Below are positions 55,442 to 63,998 of a DNA stretch of 64,000 nt, in pieces. Positions within the stretch are counted from its first letter, which is position 1, and every line of letters starts with the position of its first letter. The stretch lies in the NCBI GenBank assembly GCA_900316835.1, contig ONEL01000001.1, positions 62,001-126,000 of the forward strand. The letters run 5' to 3'. The notes under the pieces are model-generated. The model was given only the letters and a program-made list of their open reading frames with translations, ran no database searches and had not been told where the DNA came from. The position numbers were made by a program, and so were the translations under genes. This stretch comes from an uncultured Prevotellaceae bacterium. Its GTDB lineage: Bacteria > Bacteroidota > Bacteroidia > Bacteroidales > Muribaculaceae.

Positions 55442-56251
55442 TTATTTAGTAATTGTTATGATTAGTGTGGCAATGGAAATAAGAGTTCCCACCGACGACA
55501 TTCCCAGTGTCAATGCTGGTGGAATTTGCCATGACGAGCGAGCACGTGAGCTATTGGGCTCAACGTAGATGATGTCGTTCTGTTGCAGGTTAAAATTGGG
55601 AGAAACAAGAAAGTTCTTGTCGTTGAGGTTCACAGTTTGGATTGAGCGGCTACCGTCGCTATTGGTGCGCACTATCATCACATTATCGCGACGACCCTGA
55701 ATAGTCAAGTCGCCAGCTTTAGCTATAGCCTCAAGGATATTTAATCTTCCGTTCACTGCCTTAATCTCTCCAGGGCTTTTTACTTCGCCCAGAATGTAAA
55801 CCTTAAAATTCTGGAATCGAACCTCCACGCCAGGGCGCTCGGTAAGATAGCGAGGATATATTTGAGAAGCGATGTAATTCTCAGTAGCGCTCTTGCTCAT
55901 GCCACCCACGTGCAGGGTGCCCAAGTAGGGGAACTCGATGTTGCCGTTGGCATCCACTAGGTAGTAGTACATTGAGTTCTCGGTGTTATTGTTCATGTTT
56001 GTGTTTCCACCCAAGTTGGTAATGTAATCACTCTTGTTAAATGGTTTCACGGCCTCGGTGTTGCGACTGATGACATTGATTTGCAACATGTCGCCAGGCA
56101 TCACAACAGGATCGGTAGCCTTAGCGGCCGATTGCAGTACTTCTTGGGGCAACTGGTTTGCGCCAATCATGTAAGGAATGTCCTTTTGAGTATTACAACT
56201 AGAAAGAATCATAGTTGCGGTGGCAATGAGAAGTAATAGTTTTGATTTCAT
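55442..56251 (-). CDS. Polysaccharide export lipoprotein, Wza/BexD family (orphan)
   Basis: A 269-residue outer-membrane lipoprotein (signal ending MILSSC, Cys19). The poly-export domain (VVMPGDMLQINVISRN, GNIEFPYLGTLHVGGMSKSATENYI) is followed by an SLBB domain (YILGEVKSPGEIKAVNGRLNILEAIAKAGDLTIQGRRDNVMIVR) and a C-terminal helix. It is a paralogue of the gene at 11282. Unlike that copy it has no Wzc, flippase or glycosyltransferase next to it. It may serve another polysaccharide system of the same cell. It ends in a terminator of its own. Confidence 0.92.
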   Translation of the reverse strand: MKSKLLLLIATATMILSSCNTQKDIPYMIGANQLPQEVLQSAAKATDPVVMPGDMLQINVISRNTEAVKPFNKSDYITNLGGNTNMNNNTENSMYYYLVDANGNIEFPYLGTLHVGGMSKSATENYIASQIYPRYLTERPGVEVRFQNFKVYILGEVKSPGEIKAVNGRLNILEAIAKAGDLTIQGRRDNVMIVRTNSDGSRSIQTVNLNDKNFLVSPNFNLQQNDIIYVEPNSSRARSSWQIPPALTLGMSSVGTLISIATLIITITK

Positions 56252-56418
56252 ATTCTGTTTTGAAATTTATGGATTTACTATAGTTAATTTTTTGCAAATT
56301 TACATCAACTTTAATAAATCTCAAAAAAATAATGGCAAGTTTTTGCTTTTATCTTAAATAAACCGTAAAAAGTTGTTAAATAGCTACTATCAATTATATT
56401 CATTTAAATAAATATATG

Positions 56419-56426
56419 TATTTTTG
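56419..56426 (+). promoter_or_regulatory. Candidate -7 element for the hydrogenase operon
   Basis: TATTTTTG matches TAnnTTTG about 88 bases before the GTG start of the first hydrogenase gene. No good -33 element is found at the right distance. The gap 56252-56513 has no other feature. Confidence 0.35.
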
Positions 56427-56513
56427 TGTCGGCTTTTCCAAAAACGGATTTTGAAAAAAAGTTAATACACATAATAATTATTCAACTAATAACTAAAACA
56501 ACAATTTTACTCA

Positions 56514-58421
56514 GTGAAAACCTTGAACTTTGAAGACTTGATTCAATTCAGGAAAAAAGCTCAAGCGGACTTGAACGTTCGCGAGTTGAGCTATGACGCT
56601 GTGAGTGAAAAAGCTTGTGGACTGGCAGTGGGTACTGAACACATTCAGTTGCTTTGCTGTGGGGGTACAGGCTGTAAAGCTTCTAACAGCGCAAAAATTG
56701 TCGACAACCTTAAGGCTGCTATTGAAGCTAATGGCATTGCAAATAAGGTAGAAGTAATCGTGACCGGATGCTTTGGCTTCTGTGAGAAAGGCCCTATTGT
56801 TAAGGTTATCCCCGACAACACTTTTTACACACAAGTTAAACCCGAAGATGCCGAAGAAATCGTTAAGGAACATGTCATTGGCGGGCATCGTGTAGTGCGA
56901 TTGCTCTATGTTGACCCTAAGACATCAGAGCATGTTAGTGACTCTAAGCACATGGATTTCTACCGCAAGCAGAAGCGTGTGGCTTTGCGTAATTGCGGTT
57001 TTATCAATCCAGAGAACATTGCTGAGTACATCGCTCGCGACGGCTACATGGCACTCTCTAATGCACTTCAAAACCAAACTCCCGAGGATGTAATTGACAT
57101 CATCAAGAAGTCGGGACTGCGTGGTCGTGGTGGTGCTGGTTTCCCTACTGGCATGAAGTGGGGATTTGCGCGTGGCTATCAAGCTGAGCACAAGTATGTG
57201 GTTTGTAATGCCGATGAGGGCGACCCTGGAGCTTTCATGGACCGCTCTATCATGGAGGGCGACCCACATTCAGTAATTGAGGCAATGGCACTGTGCGGCT
57301 ACTGCATTGGAGCAAGTGAAGGTCTTATCTACATCCGTGCCGAGTATCCTCTTGCTGTGCATCGCTTGAAGATTGCTATTGACCAAGCTCGTGAATATGG
57401 CATGCTGGGCAAGCGCATCATGGGAAGTGATTTTGACTTCGACATCGAGATACGTTATGGTGCTGGTGCATTCGTGTGCGGTGAGGAGACTGCTCTTATC
57501 CACTCAATGGAGGGTAAGCGTGGTGAGCCCACCCTCAAGCCCCCATTCCCTGCCGAGAGTGGTTATAATGGATATCCAACTAATGTAAATAACGTTGAGA
57601 CTCTTGCCAATGTACCCATCATTCTCACAAAGGGGGCTGATTGGTTTGCGTCTATTGGTACTGAGAAATCCAAGGGTACTAAGGTGTTTGCGCTAGCTGG
57701 TAAGATTAACAACGTGGGCCTCATCGAGGTTCCCATGGGCACCACTCTGCGCGAGATTATTTACGACATTGGCGGTGGCGTGAAGAACGGCAAGAAATTT
57801 AAGGCTGTTCAAACTGGTGGACCTTCGGGTGGTTGCTTGACCGAGAAACATCTCGATATCCCCATCGATTACGAGAGCCTGGGAGCTGCTGGCTCAATGA
57901 TGGGCTCTGGTGGTATGATTGTCATGGATGAGGATGATTGCATGGTATCGGTTGCTAAATTCTACCTTGAGTTCACCGTGGGAGAGTCATGTGGCAAGTG
58001 TACTCCATGTCGCATTGGTAACAAGCGTATGCTTGAGATCTTAACTCGCATCACCGAGGGTAAAGGCACCATGGATGACATTGAGCATCTGAAGTCGCTC
58101 GCTGCTACAATCAAGGATACCGCGCTGTGTGGACTTGGTCAAACTTCTCCAAACCCTGTGTTGTCGACAATCGACAATTTCTACGATGAATATGTTGAGC
58201 ATGTGAAGAAACACACTTGTCGCGCTAAGCAGTGTAAAGCTTTGCTTACTTACACTGTTAATCCCGAGAAGTGTAAGGGTTGTGGCGCTTGTGCCCGCAA
58301 CTGTCCTGCCGACGCCATCATGGGCGACGTGCGCAAGCCACATGTTATTAATCCATTCAAGTGTATCCGTTGCGGCATGTGCCAGTCGCGTTGTCGCTTC
58401 GATGCTATTCATGTTTTCTAA
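56514..58421 (+). CDS. hydB: NAD-linked [FeFe]-hydrogenase, NuoF/HydB-like subunit
   Basis: A 635-residue flavoprotein subunit, started by GTG at 56514. Residues about 40-130 form a thioredoxin-like [2Fe-2S] domain (CCGGTGC and CFGFC). Then comes the NuoF core with FMN and NADH sites (GLRGRGGAGFPTG, NADEGDPGAF), followed by a [4Fe-4S] site, ESCGKCTPCRIG...CGLGQ. The C-terminus holds two ferredoxin-type [4Fe-4S] motifs (CKGCGACARNC and CIRCGMCQSRC). The subunit passes electrons between NAD(H) and the hydrogenase; in bifurcating enzymes ferredoxin takes part as well. The HydA-like gene starts 18 bases downstream. Whether this enzyme is bifurcating cannot be told from the sequence. Confidence 0.95.
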   Translation: MKTLNFEDLIQFRKKAQADLNVRELSYDAVSEKACGLAVGTEHIQLLCCGGTGCKASNSAKIVDNLKAAIEANGIANKVEVIVTGCFGFCEKGPIVKVIPDNTFYTQVKPEDAEEIVKEHVIGGHRVVRLLYVDPKTSEHVSDSKHMDFYRKQKRVALRNCGFINPENIAEYIARDGYMALSNALQNQTPEDVIDIIKKSGLRGRGGAGFPTGMKWGFARGYQAEHKYVVCNADEGDPGAFMDRSIMEGDPHSVIEAMALCGYCIGASEGLIYIRAEYPLAVHRLKIAIDQAREYGMLGKRIMGSDFDFDIEIRYGAGAFVCGEETALIHSMEGKRGEPTLKPPFPAESGYNGYPTNVNNVETLANVPIILTKGADWFASIGTEKSKGTKVFALAGKINNVGLIEVPMGTTLREIIYDIGGGVKNGKKFKAVQTGGPSGGCLTEKHLDIPIDYESLGAAGSMMGSGGMIVMDEDDCMVSVAKFYLEFTVGESCGKCTPCRIGNKRMLEILTRITEGKGTMDDIEHLKSLAATIKDTALCGLGQTSPNPVLSTIDNFYDEYVEHVKKHTCRAKQCKALLTYTVNPEKCKGCGACARNCPADAIMGDVRKPHVINPFKCIRCGMCQSRCRFDAIHVF

Positions 58422-58439
58422 TCTCACACATCATTCATC

Positions 58440-60206
58440 ATGGAAGAGAAATTGATAAAACTCACAATAGATAATCATGTAGTGGAAGTGCCCAAGGGAA
58501 CTACACTGCTGGAGGCCGGCAAGCTCGTCGGCATCGAAATCCCCACCTTGTGCCACATCGACCTCAAGGGCACTTGCGTGAAGAACAAACCCGCTTCGTG
58601 CCGTCTGTGTGTCGTTGAGGTTGAAGGACGCCGCAACCTGGCTCCTGCTTGTGCCACTAACTGCATGCCCGACATGGTGGTGCACACCAATTCGGCTCGC
58701 GTTATCCGCGCTCGCAAGACCGTTGCTGAGCTCATCCTGAGTGATCACCCCAACGATTGCCTCACTTGCCCCAAGTGTAGCGACTGCGAGCTTCAACGCT
58801 TAGTGATGCGCTTGAACATTCGCCAGATGCCATATAATGATGGTGAGAAGAGTGAGCGCAAGAACGAAGTTACTGCCGCTATCACTCGCAACATGGAGAA
58901 GTGTATCTATTGCCGCCGTTGCGAGAGTGTTTGTAACAATGTACAGAGCGTGGGCGTGCTTGGTGCTGTGCGTCGTGGTTTCGACACTACTATCGCTCCC
59001 ACATTCGACCGCATGTTCAAGGACACTGACTGCACCTATTGTGGACAGTGCGTGGCTGTTTGCCCAGTGGGAGCTCTCACCGAGCGAGATTATACCGATC
59101 AGCTAATGGCCGACATCACCGACCCCGACAAGATTGTTATCGCACAGCCTGCACCTGCGGTTCGCTTTGGTCTGGGTGAGGAGTTTGGACTCAAGCCTGG
59201 CACAATCGTAACCGGCAAGCTCGCTACCGCTTTGCGAGACTTGGGCTTTGATTACGTCTTTGACACCGACTTTGGTGCCGACCTTACTATTATGGAAGAA
59301 GGTGCCGAGATTCTTGATCGTCTCAAGAAATTCCTTGCCGGCGACAAGAGTGTTAAGCTACCCATCATGACTTCGTGCTGCCCTGCTTGGGTAAACTTCT
59401 ACGAGCACAATTACCCCGACTTGCTTGATTACCCATCTAGCGCTAAGTCGCCAGCTCAAATGTTTGGCGCTATAGCTAAGACTTATTGGGCCGAGAAGAT
59501 GGGCATTCCACGCGAGAAACTGGTGGTTGTTTCTATCATGCCATGCTTGGCTAAGAAATTTGAGTGCACCCGCGAGGAGTTCAAGGTTAATGGTAACCCA
59601 GATGTCGATTACAGTATCAGCACACGCGAGCTGGCTCGACTCATCAAGCGTGCGAATATCAACTTCGCTAATCTACCTGAGAGTAACTTCGATAGCCCAC
59701 TGGGTGAATCGACTGGTGCTGCCGCTATATTTGGCGTTACTGGTGGTGTGATGGAAGCTGCTTTGCGCACTGTCTATGAGGTTTACACCGGCAAGACTCT
59801 GCCTCGCATCAACTTCGACGAGGTACGCGGCTTCGAAGGTATTCGTGAGGCTACTATCGACCTTAACGGCTTTGAGCTTAAGGTGTGTGTAGCTCACACT
59901 CTGAGCAATGCGCGCATCATCATGGACAAGCTACGCGCCGGCGAGCTTGATTACCATGTGGTTGAGGTAATGGCATGTCCCAGTGGTTGCATTGGTGGGG
60001 CTGGTCAGCCTTACCACCATGGCAATATCGAGGTGCTCAAGAAGCGCTGCGAGGCACTTTATGCCGAGGACGAGGGTAAACCCATCCGCAAGAGCCACGA
60101 GAACCCCGACATCCAGAAGCTCTACAAGGAATTCCTGGGTGAGCCCTTGAGTGAGAAGTCTCATCACCTGCTCCACACTCATTATTTTGATAGATCAATT
60201 AAGTAA
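58440..60206 (+). CDS. hydA: [FeFe]-hydrogenase catalytic subunit, HydA-like
   Basis: A 588-residue group A [FeFe]-hydrogenase. The N-terminal [2Fe-2S] plant-type ferredoxin domain (Cys38, Cys54, Cys57, Cys71) is followed by a His-Cys [4Fe-4S] site (HPNDCLTCPKCSDC) and two [4Fe-4S] motifs (CIYCRRCESVC, CTYCGQCVAVC). The H-cluster domain has all three signature motifs: TSCCPAW, MPCLAKKFE and EVMACPSGCIGG. The C-terminal small-subunit region is fused (SHHLLHTHYFDRS). It catalyses reversible H2 formation in the cytoplasm together with the NuoF-like subunit upstream and the NuoE-like subunit 27 bases downstream. Confidence 0.97.
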   Translation: MEEKLIKLTIDNHVVEVPKGTTLLEAGKLVGIEIPTLCHIDLKGTCVKNKPASCRLCVVEVEGRRNLAPACATNCMPDMVVHTNSARVIRARKTVAELILSDHPNDCLTCPKCSDCELQRLVMRLNIRQMPYNDGEKSERKNEVTAAITRNMEKCIYCRRCESVCNNVQSVGVLGAVRRGFDTTIAPTFDRMFKDTDCTYCGQCVAVCPVGALTERDYTDQLMADITDPDKIVIAQPAPAVRFGLGEEFGLKPGTIVTGKLATALRDLGFDYVFDTDFGADLTIMEEGAEILDRLKKFLAGDKSVKLPIMTSCCPAWVNFYEHNYPDLLDYPSSAKSPAQMFGAIAKTYWAEKMGIPREKLVVVSIMPCLAKKFECTREEFKVNGNPDVDYSISTRELARLIKRANINFANLPESNFDSPLGESTGAAAIFGVTGGVMEAALRTVYEVYTGKTLPRINFDEVRGFEGIREATIDLNGFELKVCVAHTLSNARIIMDKLRAGELDYHVVEVMACPSGCIGGAGQPYHHGNIEVLKKRCEALYAEDEGKPIRKSHENPDIQKLYKEFLGEPLSEKSHHLLHTHYFDRSIK

Positions 60207-60233
60207 CACATTGGCTAAAACCTATATTGAAAT

Positions 60234-60716
60234 ATGGCAAAAGAAATGAAACTGGCATGTAATGTCATTGAGCAGGTGGAAGCCATCTGCGACAAGCATG
60301 GAAACAAACCAGGCGAATTGATTAATATCCTTCACGAGGCGCAAAACATGCACGGATATCTCCCCGAGGATATGCAGCGCATTATCGCACGCAAGCTTAA
60401 CATTCCTGCCTCTAAGGTCTATGGCGTGGTAACGTTCTACTCGTTCTTCACCATGACCCCCAAGGGCAAGCATCCCATTTCAGTGTGTCTGGGTACAGCT
60501 TGCTACGTGCGTGGCTCTGAGAAGTTGCTTGATGAAATCAAGCGCACACTCAACATTGAGGTTGGCGAAACAACCCCCGACGGCAAGTTCTCGCTCGATT
60601 GCTTGCGTTGTGTGGGTGCTTGCGGACTTGCTCCCGTGGTTACCATAGGCGAGAAAGTATACGGAAGACTTCAGCCCAAAGATGTACAGAAGATACTCGA
60701 AGAGGTTGGCGACTGA
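60234..60716 (+). CDS. hydC: [FeFe]-hydrogenase NuoE/HydC-like subunit
   Basis: A 160-residue thioredoxin-like [2Fe-2S] protein of the NuoE family. The iron-sulfur cysteines are in VCLGTACYVRG and CLRCVGACGLAP. The N-terminal helical part (EQVEAICDKHGNKPGELINILHEAQNMHGYLPE) and KVYGVVTFYSFF match NuoE. It is the smallest subunit of trimeric NAD-linked hydrogenases and forms the operon with the two preceding genes. The gene order here (B, A, C) differs from the common hydCBA order. Confidence 0.95.
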   Translation: MAKEMKLACNVIEQVEAICDKHGNKPGELINILHEAQNMHGYLPEDMQRIIARKLNIPASKVYGVVTFYSFFTMTPKGKHPISVCLGTACYVRGSEKLLDEIKRTLNIEVGETTPDGKFSLDCLRCVGACGLAPVVTIGEKVYGRLQPKDVQKILEEVGD

Positions 60717-60751
60717 TTTTCGTTACTAACTCATCTTATATTAATCTTATT

Positions 60752-60789
60752 AAGCGGTCATGAGATAAAAGGCTCATGGCCGCTTTTTC
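60752..60789 (+). terminator. Intrinsic terminator of the hydrogenase operon
   Basis: AAGCGGTCATGAG (60752-60764) and CTCATGGCCGCTT (60773-60785) form a 13-bp stem with one wobble pair and an 8-base loop, followed by TTT. It separates the three-subunit operon from the composite hydrogenase gene. Confidence 0.88.
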
Positions 60790-60856
60790 CAGGCCTTAGT
60801 GCAATTTCCAATGAATTACTCGTGAACGTGATGTCGTATCATTTTTAGTGCTGTGA

Positions 60857-60890
60857 TTTGGGCTGGAGTCAAGAAAAAGTGCTATCTTTG
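60857..60890 (+). promoter_or_regulatory. Promoter of the composite hydrogenase gene
   Basis: TTTG (60857-60860) and TATCTTTG (60883-60890) are 22 bases apart, slightly longer than the usual Bacteroidetes spacing. The predicted start leaves a leader of about 87 bases. Together with the terminator upstream, it indicates that this gene is transcribed separately from the trimeric hydrogenase. Confidence 0.5.
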
Positions 60891-60983
60891 TGGTGACAAG
60901 TTGTGGCGCAGTGAGAATTAATGTCGCAAGTTTGTTGATAAGCAGAGATTTAGTCACATTTAATGTAATTAATAGTTCAATAT

Positions 60984-62801
60984 ATGCCTGAAAACGAAAT
61001 GCCCCAAAATCAGTCACAGCAAATGCCTAATGACAATGAATCTTCTCAAACTGTACAACATTATGGCTTGAAAGCTCACGACTATGTGCAAGTGCAGTGC
61101 TGCTCAGGAAAGAAGTGCCGCAAGAATGATAGTGAGCGCATCATAAACCTCTTTAAGGTGATGCTTCATGCTCATGGCGTGGATGATATGGTGGATGTGG
61201 TGACATCGGGATGCTTTGGATTTTGTGCTAAGGGACCCATTGTGCGCATCTTGCCCGACAATATCACTTATACTCACGTTCGGCCCGAGGATGTGAATGT
61301 GATAGTTGAGAAGCATGTGGTGCGAGGCGAGCTGGTTGATGAACTGAGATATGTTGAGGTGGCTGCTCACCACATCGAAGTGGAATCGCAACACTGGAGC
61401 TCGTTCAAGAGACCTGTGTCGCTCGACTCGATGCTTAACAATTACATCTACGAGATTGGTGGCAAGCCATTCTTGAATGTGCTCTCTTATGCTATCGACC
61501 CCGAGAAGTGTCGCGGTTGCACAGCTTGCAAGCGCAACTGCCCGGTGAATGCTATCAGTGGTGTGGTAAAGCAACCGCACACTATCAACCCCTATAAATG
61601 CACCTGTTGTGGAAAGTGCAAAACGAAATGCAAATTTGACGCTATTGATGGTCCAATTGGTGTGCTTGATGAGCGCAACTCAGTCAATGATGTGCTTGCC
61701 GATATTGAGAACACCGATAAACTAGTTGTCGCGCAAACTGCTCCCGCTGTGAGGTTTGCTTTGGGCGAGGAATTTGGTCTAGCGCCAGGTTCGGTGGTGA
61801 CAGGAAAGATGATCACGGCATTGCGCGAGTTGGGCTTTGACTATGTGTTTGATACCAATTTTGGTGCCGACTTCACTATAATGGAAGAGAGCGCTGAGCT
61901 CATCGACCGCTTGAAGCGTCACATGGCTGGTGACCCCGATGTTAAGTTACCCATGACCACCTCGTGTTGCCCGGCTTGGGTGAACTTCTTTGAGAATGAT
62001 TACCCCGATTTGCGTCAGTACCCTTCCACTTGCAAGTCGCCGGCACAGATGTTTGGCACGCTAGCTAAGAGCTACTGGGCTGAAAAAATTGGTATTCCAC
62101 GCGAGAATATTGCGGTGATTTCGGTAATGCCGTGCGTTGCGAAGAAATATGAATGCGCGCGTGATGAATTTATCTATGATGGCATCCCCGACGTTGACTG
62201 CAGTATCACCACGCTAGAGCTTGCCGAGATGATCAGGAGTCACGACATCGACTTTGTGAACCTGCCCGATGGACATTTCGATTCGCCACTAGGCGACGCC
62301 ACTGGTGCTGGAACAATATTTGGAACTACAGGTGGTGTGACCGAGGCTGTGCTGCGAACTACCTATGAGCATTTTACTGGTAAGACATTGCCTCGCATTG
62401 AGTTTACCGAGGTGCGAGGGATGGACGGAATTCGTGAGGCGACAATAAACATGGATGGCTTTGAGCTAAAGGTGTGTGTGGTTCACACTCTCAACAACGC
62501 GCGTGTCGTTATGGACAAGTTGCGTGCTGGTGAGCTTGAATACCACTTGGTAGAGGTGATGTCGTGCCCTGGTGGTTGCATTGGTGGCACAGGTCAGCCC
62601 TATCACCATGGCGATATCAGCGTGCTTGAGGCAAGGCAACGTGCCATGTATGCTACCGATGTGACAAAGATTGTTCGCAAGAGTCACGAGAGTGCGGCTG
62701 TGCAACAAGTGTATGACGAATTCCTTGGTAAGCCCCTTGGCAAGAAGGCTCACAAGCTTCTGCACACTCACTTCCGCGACAAGTCGATTCTGTCCGATTA
62801 A
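60984..62801 (+). CDS. Composite [FeFe]-hydrogenase with HydB-type iron-sulfur domains and no flavin/NADH core
   Basis: A 605-residue hydrogenase of unusual design. Residues about 35-120 form a thioredoxin-like [2Fe-2S] domain (Cys40, Cys45, Cys77, Cys81) like the N-terminus of the HydB-like subunit. Residues about 165-222 carry two [4Fe-4S] motifs (Cys176/179/182/186 and Cys206/209/212/216) close to the C-terminus of that subunit, including the shared EKC-GC-AC-RNCP and FDAI. The NuoF core is missing between them. From about residue 245 the H-cluster domain follows with TSCCPAW (326-332), MPCVAKKYE, and EVMSCPGGCIGG, similar to HydA. It lacks the plant-type ferredoxin and His-Cys sites of HydA. 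An electron partner is unknown. Confidence 0.93.
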   Translation: MPENEMPQNQSQQMPNDNESSQTVQHYGLKAHDYVQVQCCSGKKCRKNDSERIINLFKVMLHAHGVDDMVDVVTSGCFGFCAKGPIVRILPDNITYTHVRPEDVNVIVEKHVVRGELVDELRYVEVAAHHIEVESQHWSSFKRPVSLDSMLNNYIYEIGGKPFLNVLSYAIDPEKCRGCTACKRNCPVNAISGVVKQPHTINPYKCTCCGKCKTKCKFDAIDGPIGVLDERNSVNDVLADIENTDKLVVAQTAPAVRFALGEEFGLAPGSVVTGKMITALRELGFDYVFDTNFGADFTIMEESAELIDRLKRHMAGDPDVKLPMTTSCCPAWVNFFENDYPDLRQYPSTCKSPAQMFGTLAKSYWAEKIGIPRENIAVISVMPCVAKKYECARDEFIYDGIPDVDCSITTLELAEMIRSHDIDFVNLPDGHFDSPLGDATGAGTIFGTTGGVTEAVLRTTYEHFTGKTLPRIEFTEVRGMDGIREATINMDGFELKVCVVHTLNNARVVMDKLRAGELEYHLVEVMSCPGGCIGGTGQPYHHGDISVLEARQRAMYATDVTKIVRKSHESAAVQQVYDEFLGKPLGKKAHKLLHTHFRDKSILSD

Positions 62802-62807
62802 GCACTC

Positions 62808-63998
62808 TCACTTAGGGAGCGACACTTTGTTGAGAATTCCCTGCAGATGAGCTATGGCTAGGCCATAGTTGGTGATAGGAACGCCTTGTTCTTGCGCTCG
62901 CCTTATGCGTGATAGCATGAGGCGACGGTTGAACATGCATGCACCACAATGAATGATGAGGTCGTAGCTCGAGAGGTCGGCAGTATAGTCTTTTCCTGCA
63001 TGGATGTCGAAGGTGACACTCTCGCCGAAGCGCTTGCGGATGATGCGTGGAATTTTCTCGCGGCCTATATCCTCACTCATGGGAGCGTGGGTGCATGCCT
63101 CGGCTATCAGTACACGCGATAGTGGGGTGAGGCGATCTATGGCGAGCGCGCCTTCAAGCAGCACTTCAAGGTTTCCCTTGGTCGCAGCCATCAGCACCGA
63201 GAATGAGGTTAGCATGCTAGAGGCTGGTTTTTTCTCGTAGACTTGCTTGAACACTTGTGAATCGGTGATGATGAGTGCGGGCGCTAGCTTGAGCTGGTTG
63301 AGACTACTCTCAAGGTTTTCAAGTGTGCAGCACATCACATTGCACTGCTTGTCGAGCAAGTCACGAATTGTTTGCACCTGTGGCAAAATTAGACGACCCC
63401 TGGGGGCTTGTGGGTCTTGTGGCATAACTAGCAGTATTGTGTCGCCAGGTTTTGCCAGATTGCCAGTTAAACTCTCTGGCTCATCTTCTTCGGTGGCGCT
63501 GGCAAGGGCTTTGCGTAGCCTGTTGATCCCAATATTTCGCATAGCGCTGATAGCTACAGGTTTGGTGCCTAAAGTGTGGTTTATCAGCTCAACCACCTCG
63601 TCAAGATTACTTATGGTGTCAATCTTGTTAAGCACTATAATAGTGGGAATTTCAAGCCTGCGAAGTTCATCGGACCATTGTTTTTCTAATGTCAAGTCTT
63701 GCGATTGGTCCACAACTAGCAATGCCATGTCGGCTTGATCAAGCACTCTGTGAGTGCGTTCATTGCGAAGTGTCCCCACCGTCCCCTCATCGTCGAAGCC
63801 GGCAGTGTCGATAAGAATACATGGCCCCAAGGGGTTTATCTCCATGGCATGCTTGACGGGATCGGTAGTTGTACCGGCTTGGTGCGACACTATTGCTACA
63901 TCTTGGGCGGTGATAGCATTTAGCAGTGACGATTTGCCCACGTTGCGACGTCCAAAGATGGCAATGTGTCGCCTTACCGATTGAGGAGAGCTATTCAT
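62808..63998 (-). CDS. hydF: [FeFe]-hydrogenase H-cluster maturation GTPase HydF
   Basis: A 396-residue maturase that acts as a scaffold for assembling the diiron part of the H-cluster. The GTPase domain has G1 GRRNVGKSS, G3 DTAGF and G4 NKID. The middle dimerisation region is followed by the C-terminal [4Fe-4S] cluster domain with CTHAP and HCGACM ligands. The start ATG at 63998 gives MNSSPQSVRRHIAIFGRRN, matching family N-termini, so the gene seems complete at the window edge. It is convergent with the composite hydrogenase gene, 6 bases apart. HydE and HydG are not in the window. Confidence 0.95.
   Translation of the reverse strand: MNSSPQSVRRHIAIFGRRNVGKSSLLNAITAQDVAIVSHQAGTTTDPVKHAMEINPLGPCILIDTAGFDDEGTVGTLRNERTHRVLDQADMALLVVDQSQDLTLEKQWSDELRRLEIPTIIVLNKIDTISNLDEVVELINHTLGTKPVAISAMRNIGINRLRKALASATEEDEPESLTGNLAKPGDTILLVMPQDPQAPRGRLILPQVQTIRDLLDKQCNVMCCTLENLESSLNQLKLAPALIITDSQVFKQVYEKKPASSMLTSFSVLMAATKGNLEVLLEGALAIDRLTPLSRVLIAEACTHAPMSEDIGREKIPRIIRKRFGESVTFDIHAGKDYTADLSSYDLIIHCGACMFNRRLMLSRIRRAQEQGVPITNYGLAIAHLQGILNKVSLPK

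Noticed and set aside
60984..62801. Composite hydrogenase as an assembly artefact of hydB and hydA
   Set aside because: The sequence differs from both neighbours throughout at DNA and protein level, has its own linker, leader and promoter, and is free of frameshifts; it is a diverged gene, not a misjoin of identical copies.
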